A stretch of 64,000 nt of DNA from Clonostachys chloroleuca (taxonomy: Eukaryota > Ascomycota > Sordariomycetes > Hypocreales > Bionectriaceae): NCBI GenBank assembly GCA_037952775.1, contig JBANAY010000003.1, positions 30,194,001 through 30,258,000 on the forward strand, given 5' to 3'. The position numbers and the translations under genes were made by a program. The notes below the pieces were generated by a model. That model had not been told where the DNA came from. It did not search any database and was given only the letters and a program-made list of their open reading frames with translations. Position 1 is the stretch's first letter, and the number at the start of each line of letters is the position of its first letter. Positions 33,187-45,781 of this stretch are shown piece after piece.

Positions 33187-34773
33187 TTACCCGCCCAGGA
33201 TCGTTTTCTCGCCGACAGCAGCAGCGCACGTCTGTTTGCCGCTGCTAGAAGGGCTGGAGAGCCCCGGCAAATACTGCTTACACCATGGCCACATGACGTC
33301 TATTGAGCAACTACGCAGCCGCCGCAGGCCAGCGAGGACTTGAAACACGCCGACGGTCGAGCTTGTGTTGCCAAACTCGACACTACACAGTACTATCTGC
33401 ACGTCTCGGTCAGTGTCACGCTCATGGGGGGGGGCGAATGATGTGTTCACGTACCGTAGAAGCCTGGCGCCTCACAGTAATAACAAGTGACCAGGTGTGA
33501 CCCTGGACCACGACGCCGGGGAGGAAGCCGAGGTCGTCGATAGCCTCAGCGCTAACCCGTGACGCAAGAAACTCCCAATGTGCGGCATGCCAGATGCCGA
33601 GCTGCTGCTCCTCCTTGCCGCATCGCCACCGTAGCGTTTAGTCTCGATGCTGACAGCCAGCGGGTACTGCTGCAGTAGCCCGTCCCCCGTGCGATTGAAG
33701 CACGGAGCCATGCCCAAGGCTAGCGCCTCACATGATTTGTTGATGTCTGGATCGCGCTCAGGCAGCAGCTGAAGGACATAGTCAACACGGTTGGCGGCGT
33801 CGGGAAAGCGGTGATATGCTGGGTCGATGCTGGTCGTTGTGCTATAAGGCGGCTCGGTTAGAGTCGAGCTGGTACAAGACGTAAGATGCAATTACAACTT
33901 ACCAGGGCAGGAAGTCCAGGATTTCCTGGCCAGGCCCATCCCGCATATCATACAGAAGCATATCAAGCAGCGGCGACTGCACAAGATTATTCCAGGCAGA
34001 CTCGTCACTGAGCATGCGGGAGCAGTCGCTGGACCGGACAGCAACATGCGAAGCCCGGCGAACCAGCTCCTCCCCAGTAACGCCTATCATGCCGTGTCTG
34101 CTCGCTCCAAGGACTTGCTGCATCGTCAAAGAACATGTATTCGTGCAACCGGTCAAACTGGCCAGAAGCCGCGAGGTGCTCGGCCAGAGCCGCCTTGATC
34201 CTTTGCGGCATGATGCAGTGTCTGCCCGCCACATCGTTAATGTCCCCCAAGAAATCCCGAAGAGCTGGAGATAGAGGATCGGATGGTGCGGTCATACTGA
34301 GCGAACCTAGGACGAGCCGGTGGCCGTCAGGTCCGTACAAAGGGAACAACTTGGATGGTGACTGGATCGCCTCGACCGCTTGCTATCGTGTGAATAGGCG
34401 GCACCGCTCTGAGACGAGGAAAGACTGGGAGCGCTGGTAGCCGGGCCCTTGTTTGCACTGGGCTTTGAAACCCTTGGTGTCTGGTCAGTGTCCACCAATG
34501 GAGCGTCGCTGGCTGGCCGCTTCCCGGGTGACTTGGTTGGTGTCGAGGGTGCCATGGCCGGGGGGTCGGGTTCAACGAGGACGCTTTGCGCGCGGCCTGC
34601 GAGGCGGGAGGAGAGATGGGACGTCGTTCGCGTTTACGCGATTCACTATGCCTAAAAGACGCTCGTCGCTTCCGTGTACGCTGGCGGTCAGCTTCGGGTG
34701 TGGACGCGGCGTGGTCAAATGGCAGGGCGTCAAGCCAGTGCGAGACTCCGCCAACGGACAAGTTGAAGTCCAT
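33187..34773 (-). pseudogene. PD-(D/E)XK nuclease-like fungal family gene, frame-broken
   Basis: In pieces, the minus strand encodes a member of the large fungal PD-(D/E)XK nuclease-like family: an N-terminal MDFNLSVGGVSHWLDAL, a Ser/Lys/Arg-rich stretch with APSTPTKSPGKRPASD, SPSKLFPLYGPDGHR, ESAWNNLVQSPLLDMLL, DPAYHRFPDAANRVDYVLQ, the core SIETKRYGGDA (E-x-K motif), EEQQLGIWHAAHWEFLA, and the tail VEFGNTSSTVGVFQVLAGL ending MWPWCKQ. Two introns with good signals remain (33842-33902 and 33397-33454). Frame changes near 34595, 34370, 34100 and 33617 interrupt the protein. Four breaks in one gene argue for a pseudogene, though each is one base. Function of the intact family is not established; members are numerous and often near repeats. 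Confidence 0.62.
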
Positions 34774-36731
34774 AAGTGTTGCAGCAATGCAAAGGGCCCA
34801 TTCGCCGAAGGGAAGAGTGCGTATATCGATGGCGATAATACGTGTAGTGACCATGCGCGTCGTGGCTCATGATTGTGGGCACGTGGTTGCCGGGGAGACG
34901 TGCTACGAACGCTTATGTCATATCTAAATATAAAGCCGACCGAAAGTGACGTGCCTGGAAGCTCCATGTACCCTAACCTATACACCCACCAAGTGGCTAA
35001 TTGACATGGTCAAAGTTACAAGCAAATGAGTCTGTTTCCTCTTAAGTTCACCCTTCTTAATAAATTGGGGATTTAAGCTACCTACCTACATAACAATCAA
35101 TGTAAAATAATCGAATAACAAATGGGTAGGGTATACAGTTGCTGAAACACAACACGATTGATTAACTTCCCAAGTGTCATGGAGCCAACATGCACTTAAA
35201 ATTCATTTTGAGTAGAAATACCTTAGTTCAGCTTTTCAGCTTCCGCCAAGCTAGCAGTAGATTGTCAAACATGACCTACTAAACCGAGACTCTGCTAAAT
35301 CACAGCTCCCCTTCCTGCATTTGTTAGGCATGGGTCACTTGTGAAGACAGCCTTCTGATTCTCTGATTGGCTAAGCGTTGTTCACACGTGACCGCCGCGT
35401 TCGCGAGAACTTCGACGGAAGAGGGATAATTAGTGGTCAAAGTGGGCAGAATCTAGCCAGCAATAACAACACCACATCAGCACACAAATCAACTTGCTCA
35501 TAAATAAGCGGAGCTAACAGACCCGAGAAGTCATTCCAGAGAATACTTCCAACAGGCACATCAATTGATACAAAGACATCTGCATGTCGCCGATAACGGT
35601 TGGGACCAACAGGTGTTAGGGTCTGTCAGCTCACTTCTAGACTAAGTATTGGCTATGCAGGCAAAGAAAAGCCAATCACCCAAAACGCCGTACCTGCAGC
35701 ATTATTACAACTATGCTTTGCTTCGAGGCCTGTCCGAGCCGGTAGGTGCACGTACCATGTTCACAGCAATATGTGAAGAGAGGGATTTTAGGCCAGAAAA
35801 AGGAGTGCATGTGGCGATCATTGCTCGGCAGTTGGAGATCGCTTTCGTTTCCAGACGTACCTACCAGGGTTGCCATACTTGGCAGGGTCATGTTGGGAAC
35901 CAATTCCGATTTGAGGAAAGAGGTATCCACAAAAAGATTTTCCAACGATGAAACGGCGGTGATGACATGGAAACTGCCACTTTTATACATCGACGTAGCC
36001 AAAAAAAAGTCACTAACTTGGCTCGTCTATTCCAATACCTGATGATCCAACTTCGCACATGTGAGCTCACTAACACGATGCTGGCCTTATTTGTGTAGTT
36101 GGAGTATATATCATTATGTTCCAAGACGCGGCATGTATGTAGAAAGTGAACCAGCTCCAGAATTCCGAATGCCCCTTACCTCCATCCCTTTGCTATTTAA
36201 CATAATCAGCCAAGTAAGTCATGCTAACCCCAATCAAGAAGGGGGGAAACAAGAGAAATCAAACTTGGCGGAATCACAAGCGAACGTACATGCTAGAGGT
36301 TAGCCGAAACATGATTTCTTGGCCCCCCTGGGCTTCCGCATCACTACCAATCATGGGGACACTAGAGCTTCATTTATCGGAAAAAGTAGGCAACAATCAT
36401 TGCCCTGGCGCTAGCGGACCTTTGTCGGCCGTAGACTATCCGCGCTTTTCTTTTTCTCCAAACCATCGGCCCGCACACTGGGAAAGGGCTAGAAGGACTA
36501 GGGGAAGAAATTCCATGTTCCGCGTCCTCGGCCGTTAATTACCTCAAATGATTGTATGCACAGGGACTATGTCCCAACTTCGGATAGATAGCCGGTTTGA
36601 TAGAGGGGCAGAGGGACTTCGGTTTACGAGCGAAAATATCGCACGCAATCCTTGCTTGTCCACTACTAGGGTACATGAAACCATGTCAATTTTATTCCGT
36701 TGAAAATAAACGGCTTGTAGCCCGTCATAGC
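34774..36731. other. Long intergenic stretch, no gene seen
   Basis: About 1.95 kb upstream of the relic and downstream of the aldehyde dehydrogenase. Small ORFs (35649-35951, 36597-37154 and others) carry no recognisable domain; the latter is the shadow of the dehydrogenase. Confidence 0.45.
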
Positions 36732-38321
36732 CTAGCCGGAATGCTTGACCCAGTAAGCCTGCGGGTTGCACCAGTTCTTGACACCCACCTCACCCCAGTC
36801 CATCCCCAGCCCACTCTCTTTGTGCCCACCGAAAGGAACATTGGGAGCAAGCTCGAAGTGGGTGTTCACCCAAATGCTTCCAGCCTCCAGTTGTTCTACC
36901 ATGCGCTTGGCTCGGGGCACATCCTTGCTCCACACAGAAGCCCCGAGGCCATACTTGGTCGCATTCACTCGGGTAATCACATCGTCCTCGTCTTTCCACT
37001 TCAAAACGGGACAAATGGGGCCAAATGGTTCCTCAGTAACTATTGCGGAATCATCGGGGGGGTTATCAATAATGGTTGGTGTCAAGAAGTATCCGGTCTC
37101 CGGCTTTTGGCGCTCGGGCGTCGCTACTTTCCAGCCTTGAGTGCTAATTTGTGAGTAAAGCTTGCGCAGCTTCTGGTACTGCATGTCATTTTGAATTGGA
37201 CCAAAGAAAGCCTCGGCATCTTGATGATCTCCCGTCTTGAACTGCGCAACGGCTTTGACCATGGCGTCAAGAAATTTATCATAGATGTTCTCATGCACAT
37301 ATATACGCTTGATATTCATGCAGATTTGGCCCACGTGGACAAATGTCAGGAATGTGACCTGTTATACATCCCAAAGTGTGAGAAAAGCACAGAGCACAGA
37401 GCAAAGCAAAAATTACGACAAGACAGAGGCGAAAGGGGAGCATACCTTGGCAACGACTTGATCAATGTCAACGTCATCACAGATAACCGCAGCGTCATTC
37501 CCGCCGAGCTCCAACGAAACTCTCTTGAGAGTTGAGGCGCAGGCGGCCATTATCTTCTTTCCTGTTTCAACAGATCCTGTAAAGCCAATCTTGGCAATAC
37601 CAGGATGCCCAGTGATCAAAGGGCCAAGAGATTCATCGCCACTTAGGGCTTGAAATACTCCAGGGGGAAAAATCTTCGCACCAATCTCGGCCAGCTTCAA
37701 GGCAGAATAGGGGGTGAAGGGCGATGACTTCCAGATGAATGTGTTTCCGGCAAGAAGTGCTGCAACTAGTTTTCCCATTCCAAGCGTGAGAGGGAAGTTC
37801 CAGGGAACAATACCTGCGCAAACGCCCAATGGCACGTATCTGACAATTGCCGTGCGCTATACAGAGAAGCAATTAGCTAGGTCTCTCGGCAGGGGCTGGC
37901 AATGTGAACATACATCCTCATCATCAATGATCTTCTCCTCCTTGAGACGCAACTGGGGGATCCCTCGAGCTAGTCCCATAACGAGATATAGCTCAAAGCC
38001 CCCAGCCTGCGGCGGCTTGCCCACCTCTTGTCCCAGGAGCTTAATGAAGCCCTCCTGGTTTTCCTCGATAGCATCGGCGAACCTATCGAGGTACTTCTGA
38101 CGGTCATCATACGAGAGCTTGCTCCATGCCGGGAAAGCGGCTCTACCTGCTGCCACGGCTCGGTCAAGATCTTCCGCGGTAGAGACCGGCACTTCCCACA
38201 GCGGCTTCTCGGTTGAAGGGCAGATGGCGTGGCGAGTGGTGGCCGTGGATGCCAATTGATTGTTGATGACATTTTGGAAGGGCCCCTCAAAGGAGACCTT
38301 GTAGTCCGAGGTAGTGGCCAT
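36732..38321 (-). CDS. Aldehyde dehydrogenase (NAD(P)+-dependent)
   Basis: Three exons: 38321-37914, 37856-37446 and 37358-36732 (introns 57 and 87 bp, both phase 0), giving 481 residues, the family's normal length and without frame breaks. Seen in order: the coenzyme-binding VPWNFPLTLGMGK, IGFTGSVETGKKI, the glutamate motif LELGGNDAA, the catalytic Cys motif GQICMNIKRIYV, EEPFGPICPVLK and the C-terminal PFGGHKESGLG. It oxidises an aldehyde to the acid. The closest style is the fungal semialdehyde/betaine-aldehyde-like branch, but the substrate is not readable. No targeting signal is seen, so it is probably cytosolic. Neighbours are a relic and a rhodopsin-like gene, so no pathway context exists. 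Confidence 0.93.
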
Positions 38322-39678
38322 GGCGTGAAACTCGTGATACTATCAAGTAATTTGCGACTTGATGAGGATAGACACGGCAAGCGACAGGAGCAGCACAAGG
38401 GTGATATGAGTATTTGAACAACAACCGAGCAATGAGGAAAAATGACGATCAACAGTAACGTATGTGGTCACAGGAAGGAGGTGCAAAGGACAGAGCTCGC
38501 TTATGCCAACAGGTGAAAAGAGAATGAACTACGGGCTGTTTGGCTCCGACAATGTAGGGACTTTGGACTTTGGGTCACCGCAACTGTTGCAGCTACTACA
38601 ATAAGTCACCACTGGTATGGCTTGGCCACCGGCAGCAAGCCTCATCCGCTCTGTAGTTCGTAAGGGGTCAGGAACCTTGTCCGTCTTCCGTGGCACCCGT
38701 CGTCCACTTTCAACTGCTTGGGGGCCTAACCTGGGTAACCTGGGCGAGCCCCTGGCGTGGTGAGGGGGCACATCAACATGGGGTATATTTAAGTGAGGCT
38801 ACCTACTTCATTTTAAGCAAACAACACTAACCAAAATATTTCACCTTTATGGGTCGTGTGTTGATCTTGTTTCTGTTGGTCCCTCCCCCTTTACCGAGGT
38901 TTGGGCTAAGTACGGCCCCCCCACATGCATGTAACGCAATAGGGCCCTTTGTGACTAAAAAGATACAGCGCCGTAGCATTCAATATGACTGTAATGTGAG
39001 AAGCAATCCCTTGCAGCCGAATATCACATGGGGCACGAGTCTTTTCGGGTCTTTCCCGGTAGTAGACCTCCGGTAGTAGTCCTCCGGTAGTGTTCCTCCG
39101 GTAGTGTGGTCCAGATTCTCCAACGCCAAAGCCAACCTGCTCAGTGCTGTCTGATTTGATGCATGCCAAAGGTGGTGCAAACAACCATAGGATCATGCAC
39201 TACCATCAGACAATGAAAACAGGTCTTCGAATAGCCCAGTGATCTGATGCTAGGAAGGCAGGCATCAGATGGCACAACTGAAGGTGGGTCGGCTCACTGC
39301 TAACGCATCTTGGGCATCCGAGGGGCTTATATGCCCTTGTAACATGGTAGGGTCAGGGGGCAACCAGTCTTTGCCCCCTGGCAAAACCTATGTGCGACCT
39401 TTAGCTGCTATATCTTCCTGCAGATGGCTCACTCCCCCCCTTTACTAATTGATAGAAATATATGACATTGAGAGATGGCCCACTTCAACGGCGTCTCCCT
39501 CCACAATCCCGCATGTTCGACCGAATGCTTCGAGCTTTGCATTCTCTGCGTGGTGTCCATTGAGTAGGTTCATCCAAGTCGCGAAAAGGGCACTCATGCC
39601 ATCGCTGGATGATATCGGCCATCCCCCATACTCAGTGTTCAACCAGCGTCCACGTCTATACTCAGAACGCGATATACA
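38322..39678. promoter_or_regulatory. Divergent promoter region of aldehyde dehydrogenase and rhodopsin-like gene
   Basis: About 1.36 kb separates divergent starts. It holds a short tandem repeat at 39055-39112 (separate entry). No TATA box close to either ATG is obvious. Confidence 0.45.
39055..39112. repeat. Short tandem repeat, about 14-bp unit CTCCGGTAGTAGTC x4
   Basis: Four adjacent units share CCGGTAGT: the first ends in AGAC, the next in AGTC, GTTC and GTGG. Units are 14 bp with a few substitutions. It lies in the shared upstream region of two divergent genes. Confidence 0.8.
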
Positions 39679-41122
39679 ATGGCGTACTCGCCTCTTGCAG
39701 AAACGTGGGGTCTATATGCAGGAGGCTCGTTGATATTTTTGGCACGAATCGTGTGTCGGCTCCGGGCCGTTGGCTTGGTCGGCTTTAAGCCCGACGACTA
39801 TATTGTCTTTCTATCATGGGTACGCAATAGTTGGGATACTTTTCTCGCAATGAGTTTTATTTTGTTTCGGCTATCATCGATTAAAATAGCTGACATACGT
39901 CTGTGAAATCTAGGCCACATACACGGTGATGACCGTGGCCGCCCATATTGTCGGTGGTCTTGGTGACCTCCATGCGGTTTCTCTCGACGCTCGAAAGAAC
40001 ATGACCCCGGAAGAGGCTGCTCCACTAATCTACGCGACGAAATGGTTCTGTGCTGGCGTTGCAACCTACATTCTCTTCATCTGGACGTTGAAACTAAACA
40101 TGCTTTTCCTCTATCAACGCATCGTCAACGGGCTCTGGGTGGAGAAGTTTATAATGCCTACCATAATCTTGGTGTTGGCGACCTTCGTCGCAATCTATGG
40201 CATCTTATTCGGTGTATGCCGCCCATACAATCGAATGTGGATTGTTTACCCAGATCAAGGAGGTTAGATATAACACAGGCTTGTTTCTTTTTGTATTTTC
40301 ATGTCTTTTGGCATCTACTAACTGTGTAGCAGAATACTGCCAACCTCAGTCTATGCTCAATATGGTCCCGCCGCTCGTCATGAATATTGTCACCGACTTG
40401 ATTATTATGGCTATCCCTGCCCCTGTTGTGGTACCAGTCAAAATTGGCATCTGGAAGCGAATTGGACTCCTCTGCCTATTTGGCGCGGGAATCTTTATTA
40501 TGGTCGCTGCTATTCTAAGAGTGACTATGGTACTAGTGGTAAGTTTATGCCCTACCTCCTAGCTTAGGTTGAAGACGTCTAAGATATATACCAATAGATG
40601 AAAAACGGTCCGACAGCGGCAATTTGGTCTTGTCGCGAGGACTTTGTGGCAATCGTCGTTGGCCAGGCTATATTGATAAGGCCTATCTTTACGAAGAGGT
40701 TCTGGACGAACGATTACGGACGCGGGATGACCGAATATGGCTCCTCAAAACGCTCAAAGAACAGCGCTCATCTTGAAGAGTCATATGAAATGGGTTCCAA
40801 GAAGCGAGGGAAGGCCAAGGACCCCTTCAGTCTCACAGCGGCACTTGCCACTGTTCAAGAAGGAAATGGGTCGACTGAGAAGATTATTGATCCATCAGCA
40901 TCGTCAATATCAAATGTGCAGAGTGACGTCGTGGCGCATCCCTCTGGAGGGTCCTCCCATGCTTCCTCAACAGGGCATTGGGGGAATAATAAGAATAGGA
41001 GGAGTAGGGCTCAGCCTATGGTAATTCATGTGAGCAAAGATGTGATGGTGGGGACTGAAGAGCCTAAATACAATGCCCATAGGTCTCCTGGAAATCCGGC
41101 TACTCCATGGGGTAACACCTAA
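39679..41122 (+). CDS. Fungal rhodopsin-domain (Pth11-like) seven-helix membrane protein
   Basis: Four exons: 39679-39819, 39914-40262, 40330-40538 and 40598-41122; introns are 94, 67 and 59 bp with clear signals. The product has 407 residues. Hydrophobic helices alternate with short loops; family-like segments are GFKPDDYIVFLSWATYTV, FIWTLKLNMLFLYQRI, a Cys in FGVCRPYNRMW, YCQPQSMLNMVPPLVMNI and TDLIIMAIPAPVVVPVK. The last ~140 residues form a hydrophilic Ser/Gly/Lys-rich cytoplasmic tail. Proteins with this domain are widespread in Pezizomycotina; some Pth11-type members sense surfaces, most are uncharacterised. The N-terminus seems short by one helix, so an upstream exon is possible. Confidence 0.83.
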
Positions 41123-42383
41123 AGTACTCACGCTTTTTTTGATTCGTTCTTTCTCCAGCCTAATCCTTTCATCTATAAGCGTTTCATCTAACAGCTATTC
41201 TACTTTATATAATATAATGCACTACTAAACATCTTGAACCACTACGTAGGATTTGCCTGATCAAGGTTTATAAGAATGGCCAGGGTCTAGGAGGAGCATC
41301 CAGATCCTTTCGGACCTCTGGCCTTATCTCACTCACAAGGTTCTCTGCCTCGTATGGGGAGTCCCCGGATGTCAGAATACAGGGACATTGACGCTGAAAA
41401 ATAACACTAGATAACTTGGTAACATGGTACGACCATTAGATCGTCGACGACGATTCGCGCACTTCCTGAATCTGGTTCAGACTTCCCTCCCCAGGTGCAG
41501 ATATGAAGTCCACATCTAGTCTTTTACGGTGCTCGGCTTCTTTGCAATTTCGCAGCTTTCAGGTACGGTCGGGAACCCTAACTTGCCCTTGCGTTCGAAA
41601 TAACACCTGAGGCTGGTGGTTGGACATATTGCGTCTACGACATCGCCTACCCAAATATTCAAACAATTGTCCGCAACCAAGAAATCAATACTCATGAATG
41701 AGAAGACCTATGCCGACAATAACCAGCGTTTGGCGATCGCTACCGAATCAGACAGATTGGGGCAGAGAAAGACTGGGGTTCCTTCTAGCGGTTCACAGTT
41801 GCCTTGTCGAACCATCGATCGGCCATGCGAACCACATATGATCAAGCATTACTCGTCGTAATAACAAGCTGGGGTGGTTTTTTAGACAAAAGAATCTAGA
41901 TGGTAGAGCTTTTTTATGCGAATGAATATATACGAAGCCCTTCGACCACCAACCAAATTCTCGGGTATTTACCTTAGTCTTCAGTTCGGCATGATTTAGT
42001 CCGTATTGAACCTCAAGTTATACATTCTAGGTGTGCCTTGTGGTGTGGCTCAGCAGACTCTCTGCAGACTCAGCCCCGCTGACGGGGACATGTTGGACAG
42101 CTGAAAGATATGACCCCGCCTAGGATGCAACAGGACTGATGCTCTTTTTGTCAGACTAATTATCGTCCGGTCTTCCGTCATTCAACATCATCAACGGCGG
42201 TGTTAGCTCCATTGCTGGCGACCAAGCGTATACCTCTATCTAGTGTCGCAACAGTCCTCCATGACTTATGCGAGAGGGCGGAGTCCGATTCGATGAGCAT
42301 CCTGCGCTGCGAGACTCGAGGATTGACAATCTGGCTCCCCATGCGCCAGCGCACACGAGTTCCCCTCGACAACGGCGACAACG
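41123..42383. other. Intergenic, no supported gene
   Basis: About 1.26 kb. A short frame near 41603-41700 (beginning AGGWTYCVYDIAYPN) reads like a protein fragment, but I could not assign it. The open frame 42200-42517 overlaps the kinase start in another frame. Confidence 0.4.
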
Positions 42384-45300
42384 ATGCCGCGCCACGAGCA
42401 GATCCCCGACCTTGTCCACGACTCCAAGATCGAAACGTCTGTCACGGGCAACAGAATCGAACATGTCTTCTACGAGCCGGGCCGCACTCCACAGGAGCGA
42501 CAGAGACGGAGGGTTGAATGCTGGGATCGCGATGTCATTCTAGGAAAAGGCGCATACGGCATCGTCTACAAGGAACGCCGGTGCAGTCAGGCTGGCACTT
42601 CGGAGACCCTCAGAGCGGTCAAGCAAATCAGCAAATCTGTGGTCGGCGGCGAGCCATTAGATTACATCAGGGAACTAGAAGCTATTATCAAATTCTCGCA
42701 TCGGAATGTGAGTACACTGCCATGCAGTTACACCTAGGACAAGAAACTGACTAGGCACTCGGCAGTATTCCCACTGTTTTGTGCGATCCGACGGATGGTT
42801 TGAGGAGGGAGATTCGATTTACATCGCGATGGAATACATTGAGCATGGCGACTTGCAAAAATACCTGAGCCGACCGCTCCCGGAGTCTGAAGCGAGGCAA
42901 ATCACGGGACAAGTGTTGGAAGGCCTCCACTTCATGCACGACAACGGTTTCGTCCATCGAGATCTGAAACCCGGGGTAAGTCAAACCAGAGGTGGTTTCG
43001 TGACCAAGGAATGGCAGAAGGCTAAAAATTGACTATAGAATATCATGGTTGTAGGAAAAGGCCCAGACTGGTTCGTCAAAATCGCCGACTTTGGTATCAG
43101 CAAACGCCGACAAAAAGGCGTCACCACCTTGCATAATTACAGCGAGGCACTCTCGGTTTCGCGGCCCCCGAAGTTCTCGGCGTGAAGACAGGAGGACAGG
43201 GGGCTCGTACACGTTCGCGGTCGACATCTGGTCCTTGGGTGCAGTGACATACTATATTCTCACAAATAAGGTGGCGTTTGATAATGCCACCGACATCGTC
43301 ATGTATGCCATGGGGATGGGTGAGTTTCCGATTCAGGCCTTGGAAGAGAACAATGCATCAGAAAAGGCCAAAGATTTCGTCAAGGCCTTGCTGGCTGCAA
43401 AACCAGAGTCCAGGCCGTTGGTGGCACTAACAATTACTCTTCCATGGTTGGCCGAGCCGTTCACAATGAAACTGCAGGACGTGACGACAGATTCAAGGTA
43501 AGCTACCACATACTTCGATATGTTGATTTACAGCGTGCCAAATTCTGACCATAAAATGCTTCTATGAATTCTAACGTAGTATAGAAGTGAAGGATCGTCA
43601 AACAAACTTCTATTTACAGACTTCTCCAAAGCCTCAGCCACATGGACGACCAACAAGAATGACATTGAAGATCCGATAGGCGATCGCTCGAGTGCTTCAG
43701 AAACCGACCCAGATGTTGAAACTGCTTATGATGATGATATTAATGACAATGACGACGAAGAGACACGTGATGACGACCGTGCCAACGAAAGCATGCCAAG
43801 TCAAGTCGTAACCATTCAACCTGGAACCGTTAAAGTAGTCCCACTTCAAGAATACAAGCCACCATATGTTGAAGATGCCACGGACGATTCGGCATCCGAT
43901 TGCCCTTTGCCGTTGGACGCGGATGCCCAGTCTGTTCTTGATGAAAACAGGAACACGACAGAGTCCGAGAAAAACGAGAGCGGAGAATCAGAGCTGGAAT
44001 ACGAGTCAGAAACCGATGCTTCCGAACTCGTGGCTGATGCGACCAAGCTCTGGGGCTCCTGGAACCTCCAGCCGGGGAGCGATCTGCCAGTTTTGAAAAG
44101 TCTTCGAGACCAAGAATCGTTTTGGAGGCTACAGGAAGGCCTTGGAGTCTGTATAAGGCTCCACAGAGTGACGGACGTCGTGGAATCATCGGACCTTGGG
44201 GAAGGAATGAGCGCTGGCTCAAAAACACGGTAGGATGAGCCAACCACGACGCTGCTCCCCGATAATAAGACTAATGCTTCTCTCTATTAGAATCTGCTAC
44301 GCATGCAAACGCTCTGTACCCGAGTCAACGTCCGGGACAGAAGGCTCTTGCGGCCATTGGCAGTGCGTACAATGTATTTCGTGGTCGTTGAGACACGCAG
44401 CGGTTAGCTCTCAGGCACTGCCACCAAGCTGTTGCTCAAACCCGATCACCTGGACGCTTCCAAACGAGATCGGCCTCTCCATCGAGTCCCGCACCAATTT
44501 TACTCGGAAACCATTGGTTCGCTGTGGAGATCAGAATTGCAAACGTCGATTTGAACCGGTATATTTGGTGAAAGACTCTAAGACGAAAGCCTGGCTAGTT
44601 TGTTGCCCAGCGTGTGAACATGCCTCGTGTTTCGAATGCCTCCAAAATCCAGACAGCGAGGATCAAACAAACCACAAATCCCCTTGTGGAAATAGCGGAG
44701 GAGCCCAAGGCGATGAAACTTCATCCTCGAATGAATCTAGCTCGACAAGCCACAGTACCTACCAGGAATCGGTGAGTGGCTATGCCGATGATGAGTGGGA
44801 GATTCATGAGGGGAAAATTCACCGGCCCAATACCGAGTCTGAGAGCGAAAAAGAATATTCTAAACACTTTACCAAGCCCCTAAGGAGGAGGAAGAAGAAG
44901 AGGGAGACAGCCAAAGCCCGGCCTTATAGACGAAGACCCGACACCCTAAATCACGTGGAGCTTTCAACAAGGCCACCAACAAGGCCTCCCACAAGAGTGA
45001 ACACAGACATCATAACAAGAAACGCGACGTAAGTTTCGAGTGAACGGGGCGCCTATTCGAACTAAAATGTGGATACTGACCCCAAAATTCCTCTAGGCTA
45101 AACGATCATCGCTCACAATATATATCCTCTAAGAAAGCCAATACGTTCAATGGCGGCCAGATAATGTTCAGAGCAAATTTGAGCTCCATGCCTGATGTCT
45201 TCTCTCTGGATAATGGCTCGAATGGGGATTCCACTTATCTCCATGGCCTAGTAGCTCGAGACATCGAGGCATGGAGAAACAGAGTAACTTCAGGGGCCTC

Positions 45301-45610
45301 CGATGATCTGCCTAAATCTGGACCTATACCTATAAAATACCCAAAGGCCACGGATTACGATGGAATCGATTACAGAATGAATAGTGCGGGTCCGCGATCT
45401 CTAAGAAAGGCATACAATGGTCCACGCACTTGGAGGAACTCGCCTATCTCATCGTCAAATCGGGCGATGCCACCACCACCACCCACTCAGCGACTATATA
45501 ATTATGATTACGATCCCAGATACCCCCCGTTGCAGCCCCCCAATCCACCATTATCAAAGGTGAATACTTCAATACCTTATGGTGCAGACGGTGTAGAATA
45601 TGATGGATGA
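42384..45610 (+). pseudogene. Protein kinase joined to RING/IBR-like zinc region; frame breaks in activation segment
   Basis: Exons: 42384-42707, 42766-42975, 43039-43497 (two frame breaks), 43585-44229, 44291-45028 and 45097-45610. Kinase features are all present: GKGAYGIVYKE, LRAVKQISK, HRDLKPG/NIMV across an intron, KIADFGISKR, then GFAAPEVLGV and TFAVDIWSLGAV. The family resembles fungal Ser/Thr kinases with PDWFVKIADFGISK. Frame changes occur near 43141 and in the G5 run 43199-43203; adding one base at each restores a normal activation segment. After the kinase come an acidic linker and a Cys-rich region (CYACKR, CGHWQCVQC, PPSCC, then CGDQNCKRRF, CPACEHASCFEC) like RING plus IBR, a Lys/Arg-rich stretch and a Pro/Tyr tail. 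The frame closes at TGA 45608-45610 but continues open to 45781. It could be a real gene with assembly errors. Confidence 0.65.
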
Positions 45611-45781
45611 TCTTCACCTATGCGGGCCTACGGGGGAAATGACAAGAATGATCCACAAGACGATCAACGATATCGTCCAGTACCGCACCTTGATCCGCCA
45701 TTGGCAAAGGTGAAAACTTCAAAAGTCTATGGGAAGGACGATATAGCATTCTCGCAGTATCCTCCCCCACAGTATGCTTAA
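45611..45781 (+). pseudogene. In-frame extension beyond the kinase gene's TGA
   Basis: The same frame stays open for 56 codons to TAA at 45779-45781 and repeats the preceding tail: DPPLAKVKTSKVYGKDD after the stop mirrors NPPLSKVNTSIPYGADG before it. This suggests that TGA at 45608-45610 replaced a sense codon (for example CGA). Confidence 0.6.
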
